Below, piece after piece: positions 43,363 to 52,012 of a DNA stretch of 64,000 nt. Within the stretch, counting starts at the first letter, position 1. The number at the start of each line of letters is the position of its first letter. The stretch comes from Pleurocapsa minor HA4230-MV1 (GTDB lineage Bacteria > Cyanobacteriota > Cyanobacteriia > Cyanobacteriales > Xenococcaceae), in contig JAHHHZ010000021.1 in assembly GCA_019359095.1 (NCBI GenBank), positions 113,327 through 177,326 on the forward strand. The letters run 5' to 3'. The translations under genes and the position numbers were made by a program. The notes beneath the pieces are model-generated. The model did no database searches and was not told where the DNA came from. It saw only the letters and a list, made by a program, of their open reading frames with translations.

Positions 43363-43869
43363 ATGGATTTAGCTTTACAATACCCTGTTTTTGGCCCCGA
43401 AATTGTTTGTCCCCACTGCCGACAGACAATTCCTGCTCTCACCCTTACGGACACTTATCTTTGTAGTCGTCATGGTGCTTTTGAAGCCGATCCTAAAATT
43501 GAAGAATTGGTTCATTTACCATCAGGCAGAAGTTGGCGACAGTGGGAAAATCAATGGTATCGTCAGCATACTCATCCTGACGGGATTCGCTTTGAAATTC
43601 ACGAAGCTTTGGATGCTTTGTATACTGAAGGTTATCGCGCGACTAAAGTAATTATTGCCGTTCGCTATCGAGATTTGGTTAGCTCTTATTTAGGGCGTAG
43701 TCATCCTTGGCGGGAAAGTCCAGAGTTTAAATCTCCCAAGCTTTATGGACTACCGATCAGTTTTAGCCCTGAAACAGATGCTGAGCCTTACTGGGAAATT
43801 ATTAACTTTACCCTGGAAAAAGAACCTGGAGTTCCTCGTCACTATCCCTATCGTTTTTTGTTTGAATAA
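43363..43869 (+). CDS. TIGR02652-type cyanobacterial conserved protein
   Basis: The 168-residue soluble protein begins DLALQYPVFGPEIVCPHCRQTIPALTL with a CPHC pair; a second cysteine follows in YLCSRHG, suggesting a zinc site. The rest (WRQWENQWYRQHTHPDGIRFEIHEALDALY, AVRYRDLVSSYL) matches a family I know only as TIGR02652, found in almost all cyanobacteria without assigned function. A VOC gene follows 19 bases on, likely co-transcribed. Confidence 0.78.
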   Translation: MDLALQYPVFGPEIVCPHCRQTIPALTLTDTYLCSRHGAFEADPKIEELVHLPSGRSWRQWENQWYRQHTHPDGIRFEIHEALDALYTEGYRATKVIIAVRYRDLVSSYLGRSHPWRESPEFKSPKLYGLPISFSPETDAEPYWEIINFTLEKEPGVPRHYPYRFLFE

Positions 43870-43888
43870 TTGATAACTAATAACTCAA

Positions 43889-44323
43889 ATGCATCATGCT
43901 TCGATTCGCACAGCCGATATTCATCAGGCGATCGCTTTTTATGAACAGCTAGGTTTTACGGTCAATGAACGTTTTACTACAGGCTATACTCTGGCTTGCT
44001 GGATGACTGGGCTGGGAGGGCGGATTGAGCTGATCCAAATTCCTGAACCAAAGCCCGCGCCAGATTCGTTTCACGATGAACATTATGTTGGCTACTATCA
44101 CCTGTCTTTCGAGCTGACTAATTCTACTCCCGACTTGAGCAGTTGGCTTACTCAACTAGAAGCAAAAATTGAGACTTTAAGAGCCAGTGAACCAGATAAA
44201 CTTGCTCCTCTTAAGGTTTTACTGCAACCTGAACAACAAATGATTGGCGATCGCATTTACGAAGTCGCGTTTATCGCTGATGTCGATGGCTTACCCTTAG
44301 AATTTATCCGCATCCTTAATTGA
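43889..44323 (+). CDS. VOC (glyoxalase/dioxygenase-fold) protein
   Basis: The 144-residue VOC protein has the two beta-alpha-beta-beta-beta halves: HHASIRTADIHQAIAFYEQLGF with the first metal His, GRIELIQIPEP, YYHLSFEL and VAFIADVDGLPLEFIRI with a terminal Glu. The metal-binding set His/Glu/His/Glu appears present, so glyoxalase-, dioxygenase- or resistance-type activity is possible; the substrate is unknown. It follows the TIGR02652 gene with a 19-base gap. Confidence 0.85.
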   Translation: MHHASIRTADIHQAIAFYEQLGFTVNERFTTGYTLACWMTGLGGRIELIQIPEPKPAPDSFHDEHYVGYYHLSFELTNSTPDLSSWLTQLEAKIETLRASEPDKLAPLKVLLQPEQQMIGDRIYEVAFIADVDGLPLEFIRILN

Positions 44324-44494
44324 ATTAACTAGATTGCGGTTGATTTTGCCAAAAGTCATCAAGCTTTGACCAAAATGCTACTATATCATCGCGCGCTCGC
44401 CTTTTTATTTCTCTAGACAGAAGCCACCTAATTTTAATTAGCGTAGACTACAAATATAATCACTAATTATTTTAAATTTTAGGATCTCGCTTAC

Positions 44495-45082
44495 ATGGTT
44501 TCTGCTTCTAATAAATTAGCTCATCTGGTTTCGGCATCAACTAAATCCGTATATATTGACGGCAAAAAGTATCCTTTATCCGAACAGGTAGTTAAGAATA
44601 TTGAAACTGTGATTGGATTTCAAGCCAAACAAGAACTTAAAATACCGTGGCGCGATCGCATTGTGGAAAAAATAGCGGCTTTTTTTGGTAAATCAGAATT
44701 TTTATATCTGCAATTATTTTTTTTTACCAGTTGGGCAATCTGTACTCACGTCGCACCAGGACTATTACCCTTTGGTCTACCTCTTTTTGATGCCGAAGCA
44801 ATGGGAATCGATATTGTGGCTTTACTGATCGCTACAGGAGTATTAGTCCAGCAGAGTCGTCAAGATAAATTAGCCGAACAGCGATCGCATTTAAATTTGC
44901 AAATTAACCTGTTAACCGAACAAAAGATTGCTAAATTAATCGAGTTAATGGAAGAGCTAAGGCAAGATTTACCAAGTATACGCGATCGCTATGACCTAGA
45001 AGCGCAAATTATGCAGAAAGCAACCGATCCTCAAATTGTCTTAGATATTCTGCGGGAAAATTTAGAATCGTCTGAGACTTAA
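44495..45082 (+). CDS. DUF1003 membrane protein
   Basis: The 195-residue protein has two adjacent membrane helices (about 71-91 and 105-125) and the DUF1003 pattern: RDRIVEKIAAFFGKSEFLYLQLFFFTSWAI, then a cytoplasmic tail QSRQDKLAEQRSHLNLQINLLTEQKI and LIELMEELRQDLPSI. DUF1003 proteins are widespread and of unknown function, some placed near transport or stress genes. The tail is likely a coiled coil. Confidence 0.85.
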   Translation: MVSASNKLAHLVSASTKSVYIDGKKYPLSEQVVKNIETVIGFQAKQELKIPWRDRIVEKIAAFFGKSEFLYLQLFFFTSWAICTHVAPGLLPFGLPLFDAEAMGIDIVALLIATGVLVQQSRQDKLAEQRSHLNLQINLLTEQKIAKLIELMEELRQDLPSIRDRYDLEAQIMQKATDPQIVLDILRENLESSET

Positions 45083-45501
45083 TCGATTATTACATCAAGT
45101 ATAGATAATGACTTTAAATAGAGTGATTCCCCAAGTCCCCGACGCGAAGCTAGTGCTAAAGCATACCGCTACGCATATCCTTTAGGGCAAGTCCCTAAAT
45201 CAAAACATTTAACTGTTCATCCGAACCTGATATTACTCATTCCCTACTGATATGTCTAAAAGATGATGGATTAGTTGAAAAGGCACAAACTTTATCAATG
45301 ATCAATGTTCAGTGAACAATTGATTAATAATATCTGTCTTGCGAATGATTAGAATTTCTAACTAATGATATAAGGTTAATATTACTTAATAATTCAACAA
45401 TAAACTAAATGATACTTAAATATCTGCAACAAGATTGTTGAAAAACAAATGTAATTAACTAATCTATAAACTATTTAGCTGACCTTAGAGAGGGTTCTAA
45501 T
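45083..45501. other. Intergenic region with modular repeat upstream of the GH13 gene
   Basis: No gene was recognised. A modular repeat occupies about 45127-45196 (cctttagggcaagtcc, gacgcgaagctagtgc). A near-palindrome around tgatcaatgttca / tgaacaattgatta at 45297-45325 is the only other clear structure; it may be a regulatory dyad or a repeat. Confidence 0.6.
45127..45196. repeat. Modular TCCTAAAGGA/GCGTCGCG repeat
   Basis: Words gacgcgaagctagt, ctaaagcataccgctac and cctttagggcaag, shared with the other modular blocks. Confidence 0.7.
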
Positions 45502-46980
45502 ATGTCCGAGTTTAACGGTGTGATGATGCAGTACTTTCACTGGTACAACGAACCCGATGGTAGCTTGTGGAATCAATTGGCAGAAAATGTCGAGCATTTA
45601 GCTAAAGTAGGAATTACCTCAGTCTGGCTACCACCCGCTTATAAAGGTACTGGTGGCGGTTTTGATGTCGGTTACGGTGTATATGATATTTATGATTTGG
45701 GCGAGTTCGACCAAAAAGGTTCAGTTAGAACTAAATACGGGACAAAAGAAGAATATATTAATGCAATTAAATTAGCTAAAGCAGCTGGCATTCGCATCTA
45801 TGCAGACGTAGTTCTAAATCATATGCTTGGTGCAGACCACGAAGAAGAAGCAGAAGCAACGCCAATGAATCCCCATAATCGTCATGAAGCGATAGGTGAT
45901 TTACAAAAGGTGAAAACCTGGACACATTTTACTTTTCCTGGTCGCCAGGGTAAATATTCCAGCTTAGAATGGCACTGGTGGCATTTTGACGCAGTTGACT
46001 ATAATGCCTATGATGGCGATGCTGATGCTATTTATCTATTTAAAGATAAGCAATTTGACGAACAGGTAGATTTAGAAAAAGGTTCGTTTGCTTACTTGAT
46101 GGGTTGTGACCTTGATATGGAACATGAAGAAGTGCGGGGTGAACTTCTGTATTGGGGAGAGTGGTATATAGATACTACTGACGTTGATGGTTTTCGTTTT
46201 GATGCGGTGAAGCACATCAACGCTGGATTTTTCCCTGATTGGTTAAACCATGTGCGCAAGTATTCAGGCAAGCCTTTATTTGCTGTTGGGGAATATTGGT
46301 CTAATGAGCCAGAAGCTTTACACCATTTTATTGATGTCACTGGTGGGGACGTGGCTTTATTTGATGCACCTTTGCACTATAACTTTACTGAAGCTAGTAA
46401 AACAGGCAACAACTTTGATATGCGTCAGATCTTTGACGGTACATTAGTTAACGATCAGCCTACTCTAGCAGTAACGCTAGTGGAAAATCACGATTCCCAA
46501 CCTTTGCAGTCCTTAGAATCTGTAGTAGAGGCTTGGTTTAAACCGTTAGCTTATGCCCTAATCTTGTTAAGAAGAGATGGCTATCCTTGCGTTTTCTATG
46601 CTGATTACTACGGCGCACATTACAAAGATACTGGGAAGGATGGACAAGAATATGAGATCTTTATGGATTCCCATCAATGGCTAATTGATAAATTCTTAGA
46701 GACTCGTCAAGACTTGGCTTATGGTGAGCAGTATGATTATTTTGACCATGCTAACTGCATTGGTTGGACAAGACTGGGAGATGAAGAGCATCCAGGGGGA
46801 ATAGCGGTAGTCTTAAGTAACGGTGCAGAAGGTACTAAATGGATGGAAGTAGGTCAACCAAATCAGGTTTATATCGATCTAACTGAACATATCGATGAAC
46901 CCATTACCACTAATGAAGAAGGCTGGGCCGATTTTCGCTGTCAAGCGGGTTCGGTTTCCGTTTGGATTCCCAAAAAGTAG
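45502..46980 (+). CDS. Cytoplasmic alpha-amylase, glycoside hydrolase family 13
   Basis: The 492-residue enzyme has the GH13 signature: DVVLNHML, the nucleophile GFRFDAVKH (Asp), the acid/base VGEYW (Glu) and the transition-state VENHDSQ (Asp). N-terminal MSEFNGVMMQYFHWY and the absence of a signal peptide match cytoplasmic alpha-amylases (AmyA-type subfamily GH13_5). The enzyme cleaves alpha-1,4-glucans, presumably internal glycogen. Preceded by a GAGAGGG-type ribosome site. Not in an operon. Confidence 0.93.
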   Translation: MSEFNGVMMQYFHWYNEPDGSLWNQLAENVEHLAKVGITSVWLPPAYKGTGGGFDVGYGVYDIYDLGEFDQKGSVRTKYGTKEEYINAIKLAKAAGIRIYADVVLNHMLGADHEEEAEATPMNPHNRHEAIGDLQKVKTWTHFTFPGRQGKYSSLEWHWWHFDAVDYNAYDGDADAIYLFKDKQFDEQVDLEKGSFAYLMGCDLDMEHEEVRGELLYWGEWYIDTTDVDGFRFDAVKHINAGFFPDWLNHVRKYSGKPLFAVGEYWSNEPEALHHFIDVTGGDVALFDAPLHYNFTEASKTGNNFDMRQIFDGTLVNDQPTLAVTLVENHDSQPLQSLESVVEAWFKPLAYALILLRRDGYPCVFYADYYGAHYKDTGKDGQEYEIFMDSHQWLIDKFLETRQDLAYGEQYDYFDHANCIGWTRLGDEEHPGGIAVVLSNGAEGTKWMEVGQPNQVYIDLTEHIDEPITTNEEGWADFRCQAGSVSVWIPKK

Positions 46981-47220
46981 TTAATCTGTAGTTGGAATTT
47001 ATCATTGCCAAAAGTCGATCGCCTAAAGTAAACTACAAACTGATAGGCGATCGCTACAAAACCTTAACGGCGTTGCTGATTTGGTAGGTTGGGGAGCCAC
47101 TGCGCTGCGGAGGTTCCCTCCGTTATAGCAAGTGGCGTTAGAACGATAGTGAAACCAAACAAAATCTTTTAATCGTTGGGTTTCGTGCCTCAACCCAACC
47201 TACTAGCTACAAAACCTTAA
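46981..47220. repeat. Repeat-rich intergenic region after the GH13 gene
   Basis: Contains a structured repeat gccactgcgctgcggagg... at about 47096-47135 with nested arms (gccact / agtggc; ggagg / cctcc) and the 64-bp repeat copy B. No gene. Confidence 0.65.
47147..47210. repeat. 64-bp dispersed repeat, copy B
   Basis: Nearly identical to 42491-42554; starts tagtgaaaccaaac and ends ctactagctac. Confidence 0.85.
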
Positions 47221-48360
47221 CTAATTTTTCTCTACTATCAAACTATGAGATTGTTGCTGCTGTTTCTGTGGCTGAGAACTCAGCTTACGAGCATCAAATC
47301 GATTAGAATCACGCTCGATTTGCCAGGGATCTAAAATATCTTTAACTAAAACTTCTTTGAGCCAAACTTGAGCTACTACTGTAATTGGCAAAGCTAAAAA
47401 CAAGCCTAAAAGACCAAAGAATATAGCAAAAATAACTTGAGATAGGAGAGTTACGGCTGGTAATAATGATACCTGTCTCTGCATAACTATCGGTGTTAAA
47501 ATATTAGTCTCTACCTGTTGAATTATAATATAAAGAATTACTACTGCTAATGCTTTCCAAGGTGCATCTAGTAATGCCATCGCTGCGGGGGGAACTACGC
47601 TTAATAGGGGGCCCAAATTAGGAATAAAAGTTAGGATGCCAGCTAACAAAGAGTTTGCCAAAGGTAACTTAACTCCCAAACATAGTAGACCAATTCCGCT
47701 TAGAACAGCAATTACAGTCATACTAAAAAGAATAGCGATCGCCCAACCACCTAAATTCTTCTCGCACTTTTTAAGGATGGTTTTTACTCGCCGACGATAG
47801 AAAGCAGGAAAGATCAAGAGAAACATCTTTCTATAAGGAGTTGGATTAGATAACAGCATGAGCGTCACTACTATTACTAAGAAAGAATTTAAAAAGATCC
47901 CTAAAGTACTAGAAAATAGACCGAAAAAACTACTAATAAATTGATCCGCAAAAGATTGCAGATTTTGTGTCAGAGATTCTAACCCTCTAAATTCTTGAAG
48001 TAAATTCTGGGGTAAAAAATTACTCAGCCAATTATTAATGCTACTAAGCTGTTCTAAGCCTTGAGGAACTAACTCTACCAACTGCTGAAACTGCTCGATA
48101 AATGGCGGGATGACTAAAGCAATAAAACCAATAATAAAAGTTAATATTCCCGTAACAGCGATCGCCAGCGCCGTTTTGCGTTCCAGCGCAAATTTTGACT
48201 GTAGCAGCTTAACCAATTGATTGATCGTCGTAGCAAAGACAACCGCAGCAAAGGCTAATAGTAAAACTTGTTTGATTTGCCACAGAATATACAGGGCGAT
48301 AATAATAGCTAAAAATCCAATTAGTGTCCCCAACCGCACAATTTTCGTCTCCAATTCCAA
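47221..48360 (-). CDS. AI-2E family transporter (PF01594 exporter-like)
   Basis: The 379-residue integral membrane protein has about eight helices and the AI-2E transporter pattern (LIGFLAIIIALYILWQIKQV, AVVFATTINQLV, FIPNLGPLLSVVPPA). The cytoplasmic middle segment (about 95-170) and the re-entrant IPNLGP loop are typical. Homologues export small molecules or, in some species, act as Na+/H+-type antiporters; the substrate here is unknown. Divergent from the MscS gene. Confidence 0.88.
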   Translation of the reverse strand: MELETKIVRLGTLIGFLAIIIALYILWQIKQVLLLAFAAVVFATTINQLVKLLQSKFALERKTALAIAVTGILTFIIGFIALVIPPFIEQFQQLVELVPQGLEQLSSINNWLSNFLPQNLLQEFRGLESLTQNLQSFADQFISSFFGLFSSTLGIFLNSFLVIVVTLMLLSNPTPYRKMFLLIFPAFYRRRVKTILKKCEKNLGGWAIAILFSMTVIAVLSGIGLLCLGVKLPLANSLLAGILTFIPNLGPLLSVVPPAAMALLDAPWKALAVVILYIIIQQVETNILTPIVMQRQVSLLPAVTLLSQVIFAIFFGLLGLFLALPITVVAQVWLKEVLVKDILDPWQIERDSNRFDARKLSSQPQKQQQQSHSLIVEKN

Positions 48361-48531
48361 TAATTTAAACTTAGTAGTTTATTGACTTACTGTCGTCTGA
48401 CTAAAGATTGCTTTATCAATGGACATTTAAGAATTCAGGATCGACAATTAATTGACTTATGCTGTATCGGTCAAATTAAGCAAAAATTCTAGATTGCCAG
48501 AATCATCTCATAATCTACACATTGACCAACG

Positions 48532-48574
48532 GTCACAGCAGGCTCCGTCGTCTCACGGCGGAGTAATCTGTGAC
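48532..48574. repeat. Nested hairpin element upstream of the MscS gene
   Basis: An outer 7-bp stem (gtcacag / ctgtgac) surrounds an inner 8-bp stem (ctccgtcg / cggcggag, one G-U). The loop is 5 nt. It lies 44 bases before the MscS start and is either a structured leader RNA or a repeat unit. Confidence 0.55.
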
Positions 48575-48618
48575 TAAGTAACTACAGCAAGTACTTTTAA
48601 TTCAAACTTAATTAATCT

Positions 48619-49710
48619 ATGAAATTTGACTTTTTATCCTGGGAATTTGGTGCTAACAAGCTAAATGACTATTTACTTGCAGCGGTTATTTTATTTTGCT
48701 CGATCGTATTAATTAAAATACTCAGACGTTCAACTTTTAAACGTCTTAGAAAGTGGGCAGCTAAAAGCGAAAATATTTATGACGATGCCATTGTCAACAT
48801 CCTGGAAAGAGACTTAATTCCCATCGCTTACATTGCCAGTATTTATCTAGCTGTGGATAATTTAGCTTTCCATCCCATACTCGAACGCACTGTAAACGTC
48901 ATTGTAGTAATCACTTCAACTATCTTGGCAATTCGACTCATTTGTGCAGCAAGCGAATATATCATCAAAATTTACTGGATTAATTATCAACGAGATAACG
49001 TTAATTTAGAACAAAGCATTGATGCTTTGATGCCTGCGATTAGAATAGTGATCTGGCTAATTGGGATTGTCTTTTTACTCGATAATTTAGGGTTCAATAT
49101 CTCCGCTGTAGTCACTAGCTTAGGGATTGGCGGCGTAGCGATCGCTCTAGCTTCTCAAGGAGTTTTGCAAGACTTATTTAGCTATTTTTCCATCCTCCTA
49201 GATCGCCCTTTTGAACTAGGAGATTTTATTATTGTCGGTGATTATCTTGGTACAGTTGAGTATGTCGGAATTAAGACTACTAGACTCCAAAGCGTCGGCG
49301 GAGAGCAAATCGTGATGGCTAATACCGATTTAGTTGGCTCGCGCATTCGTAACTACAAAAAAATGCGTCAACGTCGAGTTCTCTTTAACTTTGGTGTGGT
49401 GTACGAAACTAGTACCGAACAATTAGCCCAAATTCCCGATTTAATTAAAGAGATTATTGCACAGACAGAAAATGCTACTTGCGATCGCGCTCACTTTTCG
49501 GGCTATGGTGAATATAGTCTAAATTTTGAAGTAGTTTATTTGATTAACACAAATGACTACAGTGTCTATATGAATGCCCAACAGGAAATCAACCTCGCAG
49601 TTAAAACTAAGTTTGCTGAGTATGGCATTGAATTCGCTTATCCCACACAGATTGCTTATCTAGATACATTACCTGCTGGGATGTTAATTAAGCAAGAACA
49701 GACAATTTAG
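48619..49710 (+). CDS. Mechanosensitive channel of the MscS family
   Basis: The 363-residue protein has four or five helices, the pore-lining helix (SAVVTSLGIGGVAIALASQGVLQDLFS) and the cytoplasmic beta domain (RPFELGDFIIVGDYLGTVEYVGIKTTRLQSVGGEQIVMANTDLVGSRIRN). It opens with membrane tension to release solutes during hypo-osmotic shock. It stands alone, with the nested-hairpin element in its leader. Confidence 0.93.
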   Translation: MKFDFLSWEFGANKLNDYLLAAVILFCSIVLIKILRRSTFKRLRKWAAKSENIYDDAIVNILERDLIPIAYIASIYLAVDNLAFHPILERTVNVIVVITSTILAIRLICAASEYIIKIYWINYQRDNVNLEQSIDALMPAIRIVIWLIGIVFLLDNLGFNISAVVTSLGIGGVAIALASQGVLQDLFSYFSILLDRPFELGDFIIVGDYLGTVEYVGIKTTRLQSVGGEQIVMANTDLVGSRIRNYKKMRQRRVLFNFGVVYETSTEQLAQIPDLIKEIIAQTENATCDRAHFSGYGEYSLNFEVVYLINTNDYSVYMNAQQEINLAVKTKFAEYGIEFAYPTQIAYLDTLPAGMLIKQEQTI

Positions 49711-49745
49711 TCGCCTCAATTTATCAGCGCGATCATCTTGATAGT

Positions 49746-51224
49746 TTATTTCAGCAAAGCTTCGCCTCTGCGGAATAGTTCCCTGGCATAGTCTGTCCAA
49801 GTACCTTGTCCCCAATAGCGGAAGCAGCTGGTTTCAACTAAAAGTACATAGAGCAAAGCTTCTTGATATTCTTTGGTTTTGGTAATTTCAGGATTTTCCT
49901 TAACCAGTGCATCATATTTTTGATGGAACATGGCGCTTAATTGATTCATTGGTTCGAGAACATTTTCATAGCCTTTAACCCAGCTAAGATCGTCTGTCCA
50001 GGATGCCCCATCCATATGAAACTGGTGATCTGTTGCTTGAAGATGAGCGATCGCTCGATCTACTTTTTCGGGAGTAGCAGCATCAGGATTTACCTGCTGC
50101 CAAATTTTATGTTGTCCTACCGCCTGACAAACGGGGTAGTCTTGAGGATTAGCTCCCGCAGCTTCTATTAGTTCAATATATTCTGTGCCGTTTAACCCTA
50201 CAACATTTTGGTTATTCTTTAGCTCATACCAAACAGGCTGGAAATCGCGGGCATATTCATTCATCATCACTCCCCCATTTTCTCCATCAGCAATTTGACT
50301 GACACAGCTTGGTACAGCAATATTACCAATCATTTGTTTGCCTCTACCTTTGGCTTCATGGTAAGGCTGCATTTGAGCTACTAACTTGGTGTCTGAGCCT
50401 TGAGTTTTAATCAGTGCGGTAATGCTAATAGTTTCGCCCTGAGAATTACGAGCAACTAAACGATTGGGAATATACTTATCATCATGCTCTAAACCTGAAC
50501 CGTCTGGTCTTTCTACGGAGTGTTCCTGTACTAGTAACCAGCGATAACCGCATTCTTTAAGAGCTTTAATATATTCGTAAAGGGTATCAGGATGATTAGG
50601 CAGATGCATTTCTGGGGGAGAAAATCCCTTGACTCTTGCCAAAGCTTCGTAACCAAACATTGCCGCAAAATAATGTTGCCAAGCCTGAATATGCAGCTTG
50701 AGATCGGGAATTGGCGTAGAGGGAATTACAGCATGACTCCACATCGTACCCAGCCATTCGACATAAGGTTGATAGGCTGCATCACAGGTGATTTTTTTCA
50801 GTTTTTCTAAAATATCATGGCGCTCCATCTGCTGAAAACCCCAGAGTAAATTACCCGAATAATCCAGCATGATCCGAGGACTACAACCATTGGCTACTAA
50901 TTCAGGAATCCAGTCTCCCATGCGAGAATAACACCAGGCAAAAGCTTCTGCATTATGGTTATCGCCATCATGAGGATGTTCAAACATATGTTGCAGGTTA
51001 CTTATCAGTTCACCGTTTGCACCTGCGGGAATAGTTGGCTGATGCATATGGAGAGCGCAAGCAAAAACAGCATTAACCTGATTTAAATCGATTTTACTGT
51101 CGGCTAAAAATATCGGTCGATCGTGATTTACGGCGATCGCAATTTCTGCTGACCAACCACAGATATTGGGTAAGCCATTGGTCACAACTGTTAGATGGTT
51201 ACGTGGTGCTGTAGCGGTAGACAT
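49746..51224 (-). CDS. Glycoside hydrolase family 57 protein
   Basis: The 492-residue protein has the GH57 motifs: ACALHMHQPTIP near the N-terminus, LWGFQQMER, GFSPPEMHLPNHPD with the nucleophile-type Glu, YRWLLVQEHS and SWTDDLSWVKG with the acid/base-type Asp. GH57 enzymes act on alpha-glucans (amylase, 4-alpha-glucanotransferase or branching). With the GH13 gene close by, glycogen turnover is the likely process; the exact reaction is unknown. Confidence 0.9.
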   Translation of the reverse strand: MSTATAPRNHLTVVTNGLPNICGWSAEIAIAVNHDRPIFLADSKIDLNQVNAVFACALHMHQPTIPAGANGELISNLQHMFEHPHDGDNHNAEAFAWCYSRMGDWIPELVANGCSPRIMLDYSGNLLWGFQQMERHDILEKLKKITCDAAYQPYVEWLGTMWSHAVIPSTPIPDLKLHIQAWQHYFAAMFGYEALARVKGFSPPEMHLPNHPDTLYEYIKALKECGYRWLLVQEHSVERPDGSGLEHDDKYIPNRLVARNSQGETISITALIKTQGSDTKLVAQMQPYHEAKGRGKQMIGNIAVPSCVSQIADGENGGVMMNEYARDFQPVWYELKNNQNVVGLNGTEYIELIEAAGANPQDYPVCQAVGQHKIWQQVNPDAATPEKVDRAIAHLQATDHQFHMDGASWTDDLSWVKGYENVLEPMNQLSAMFHQKYDALVKENPEITKTKEYQEALLYVLLVETSCFRYWGQGTWTDYARELFRRGEALLK

Positions 51225-51315
51225 AAATTATTCTCTGAGATTATTAGCAGTTGGTTTAATTCTATAACGTTCCCTCTAGTAGATCGTCAAGTTTGAATTG
51301 ATGGGTTGAGATTAG

Positions 51316-51417
51316 GTAGTCCTAAAGGATAAGCTTCGCAAATGCGACACGAAGTTAGTCCTTTAGGGCTTTAGCATAAGCTTCGTGACCGTAGGGAATC
51401 CTTTAGGGCAAATAGGT
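51316..51417. repeat. Modular TCCTAAAGGA/GCGTCGCG repeat block
   Basis: Words tcctaaaggataagcttcgc, cgacacgaagttagtcc, gcataagcttcgtgacc and aatcctttagggc, as in the other blocks. Confidence 0.7.
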
Positions 51418-51441
51418 AGTAGGTAGCAGGTAGCAGGTAAA
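51414..51441. repeat. Heptanucleotide tandem array (4 units)
   Basis: aggtagt, aggtagc, aggtagc, aggtaaa in register. Confidence 0.8.
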
Positions 51442-52012
51442 AACTAATGACAATGCTTGACTTCTCAAAACAATCTGGACGCACCACTGGAATCTACTTG
51501 AGTATTAGCGGCTTTAGCTTTAATTCCTGAAGCGATCGCTGCCTTAGTCTACTCTACTATTAATCATTTTTTTACTCTAGTTTTAGATACAATCAGTCAA
51601 ACTTTAATAGCAGTAGTTGTCCTAAATTCTTATGGTAATAAAGATCTTTAAATTTAAACAGAAAATTCAAACAAATTTAACACAAAACTACTTTAATTAC
51701 TACAGTCTAAAGCCTTCAGTTTTTTGATGAATCTAGTACCACTACATAGTTACATCTAGTAGTCAAGACTAAAATTCAAAACTTTATCTAAGGTTCATCG
51801 ATTTTTTACACAGCATATTTTTGACCGTTGTAAACTATTTAAGATAAACACAAATATCACTGTAGCACTAGTGAAAAGTAGTTTTAACTGTTGACTATTA
51901 TTGAATAACTCAGTTGATGTTATTACTAAAAAACCAGTTAATTAAGTATTATTAGACTTGGTTTTTTGGCATTACATCAAACACCATCTCTATCTTATAA
52001 AGACCTAAAGTA

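Larger units (their letters stand above)
51225..52012. other. 788-bp repeat-rich intergenic region
   Basis: No gene was recognised. It holds a modular repeat block (about 51316-51417), a four-unit heptamer array (51414-51441) and AT-rich sequence with the promoter of the GT2 gene. Confidence 0.6.
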
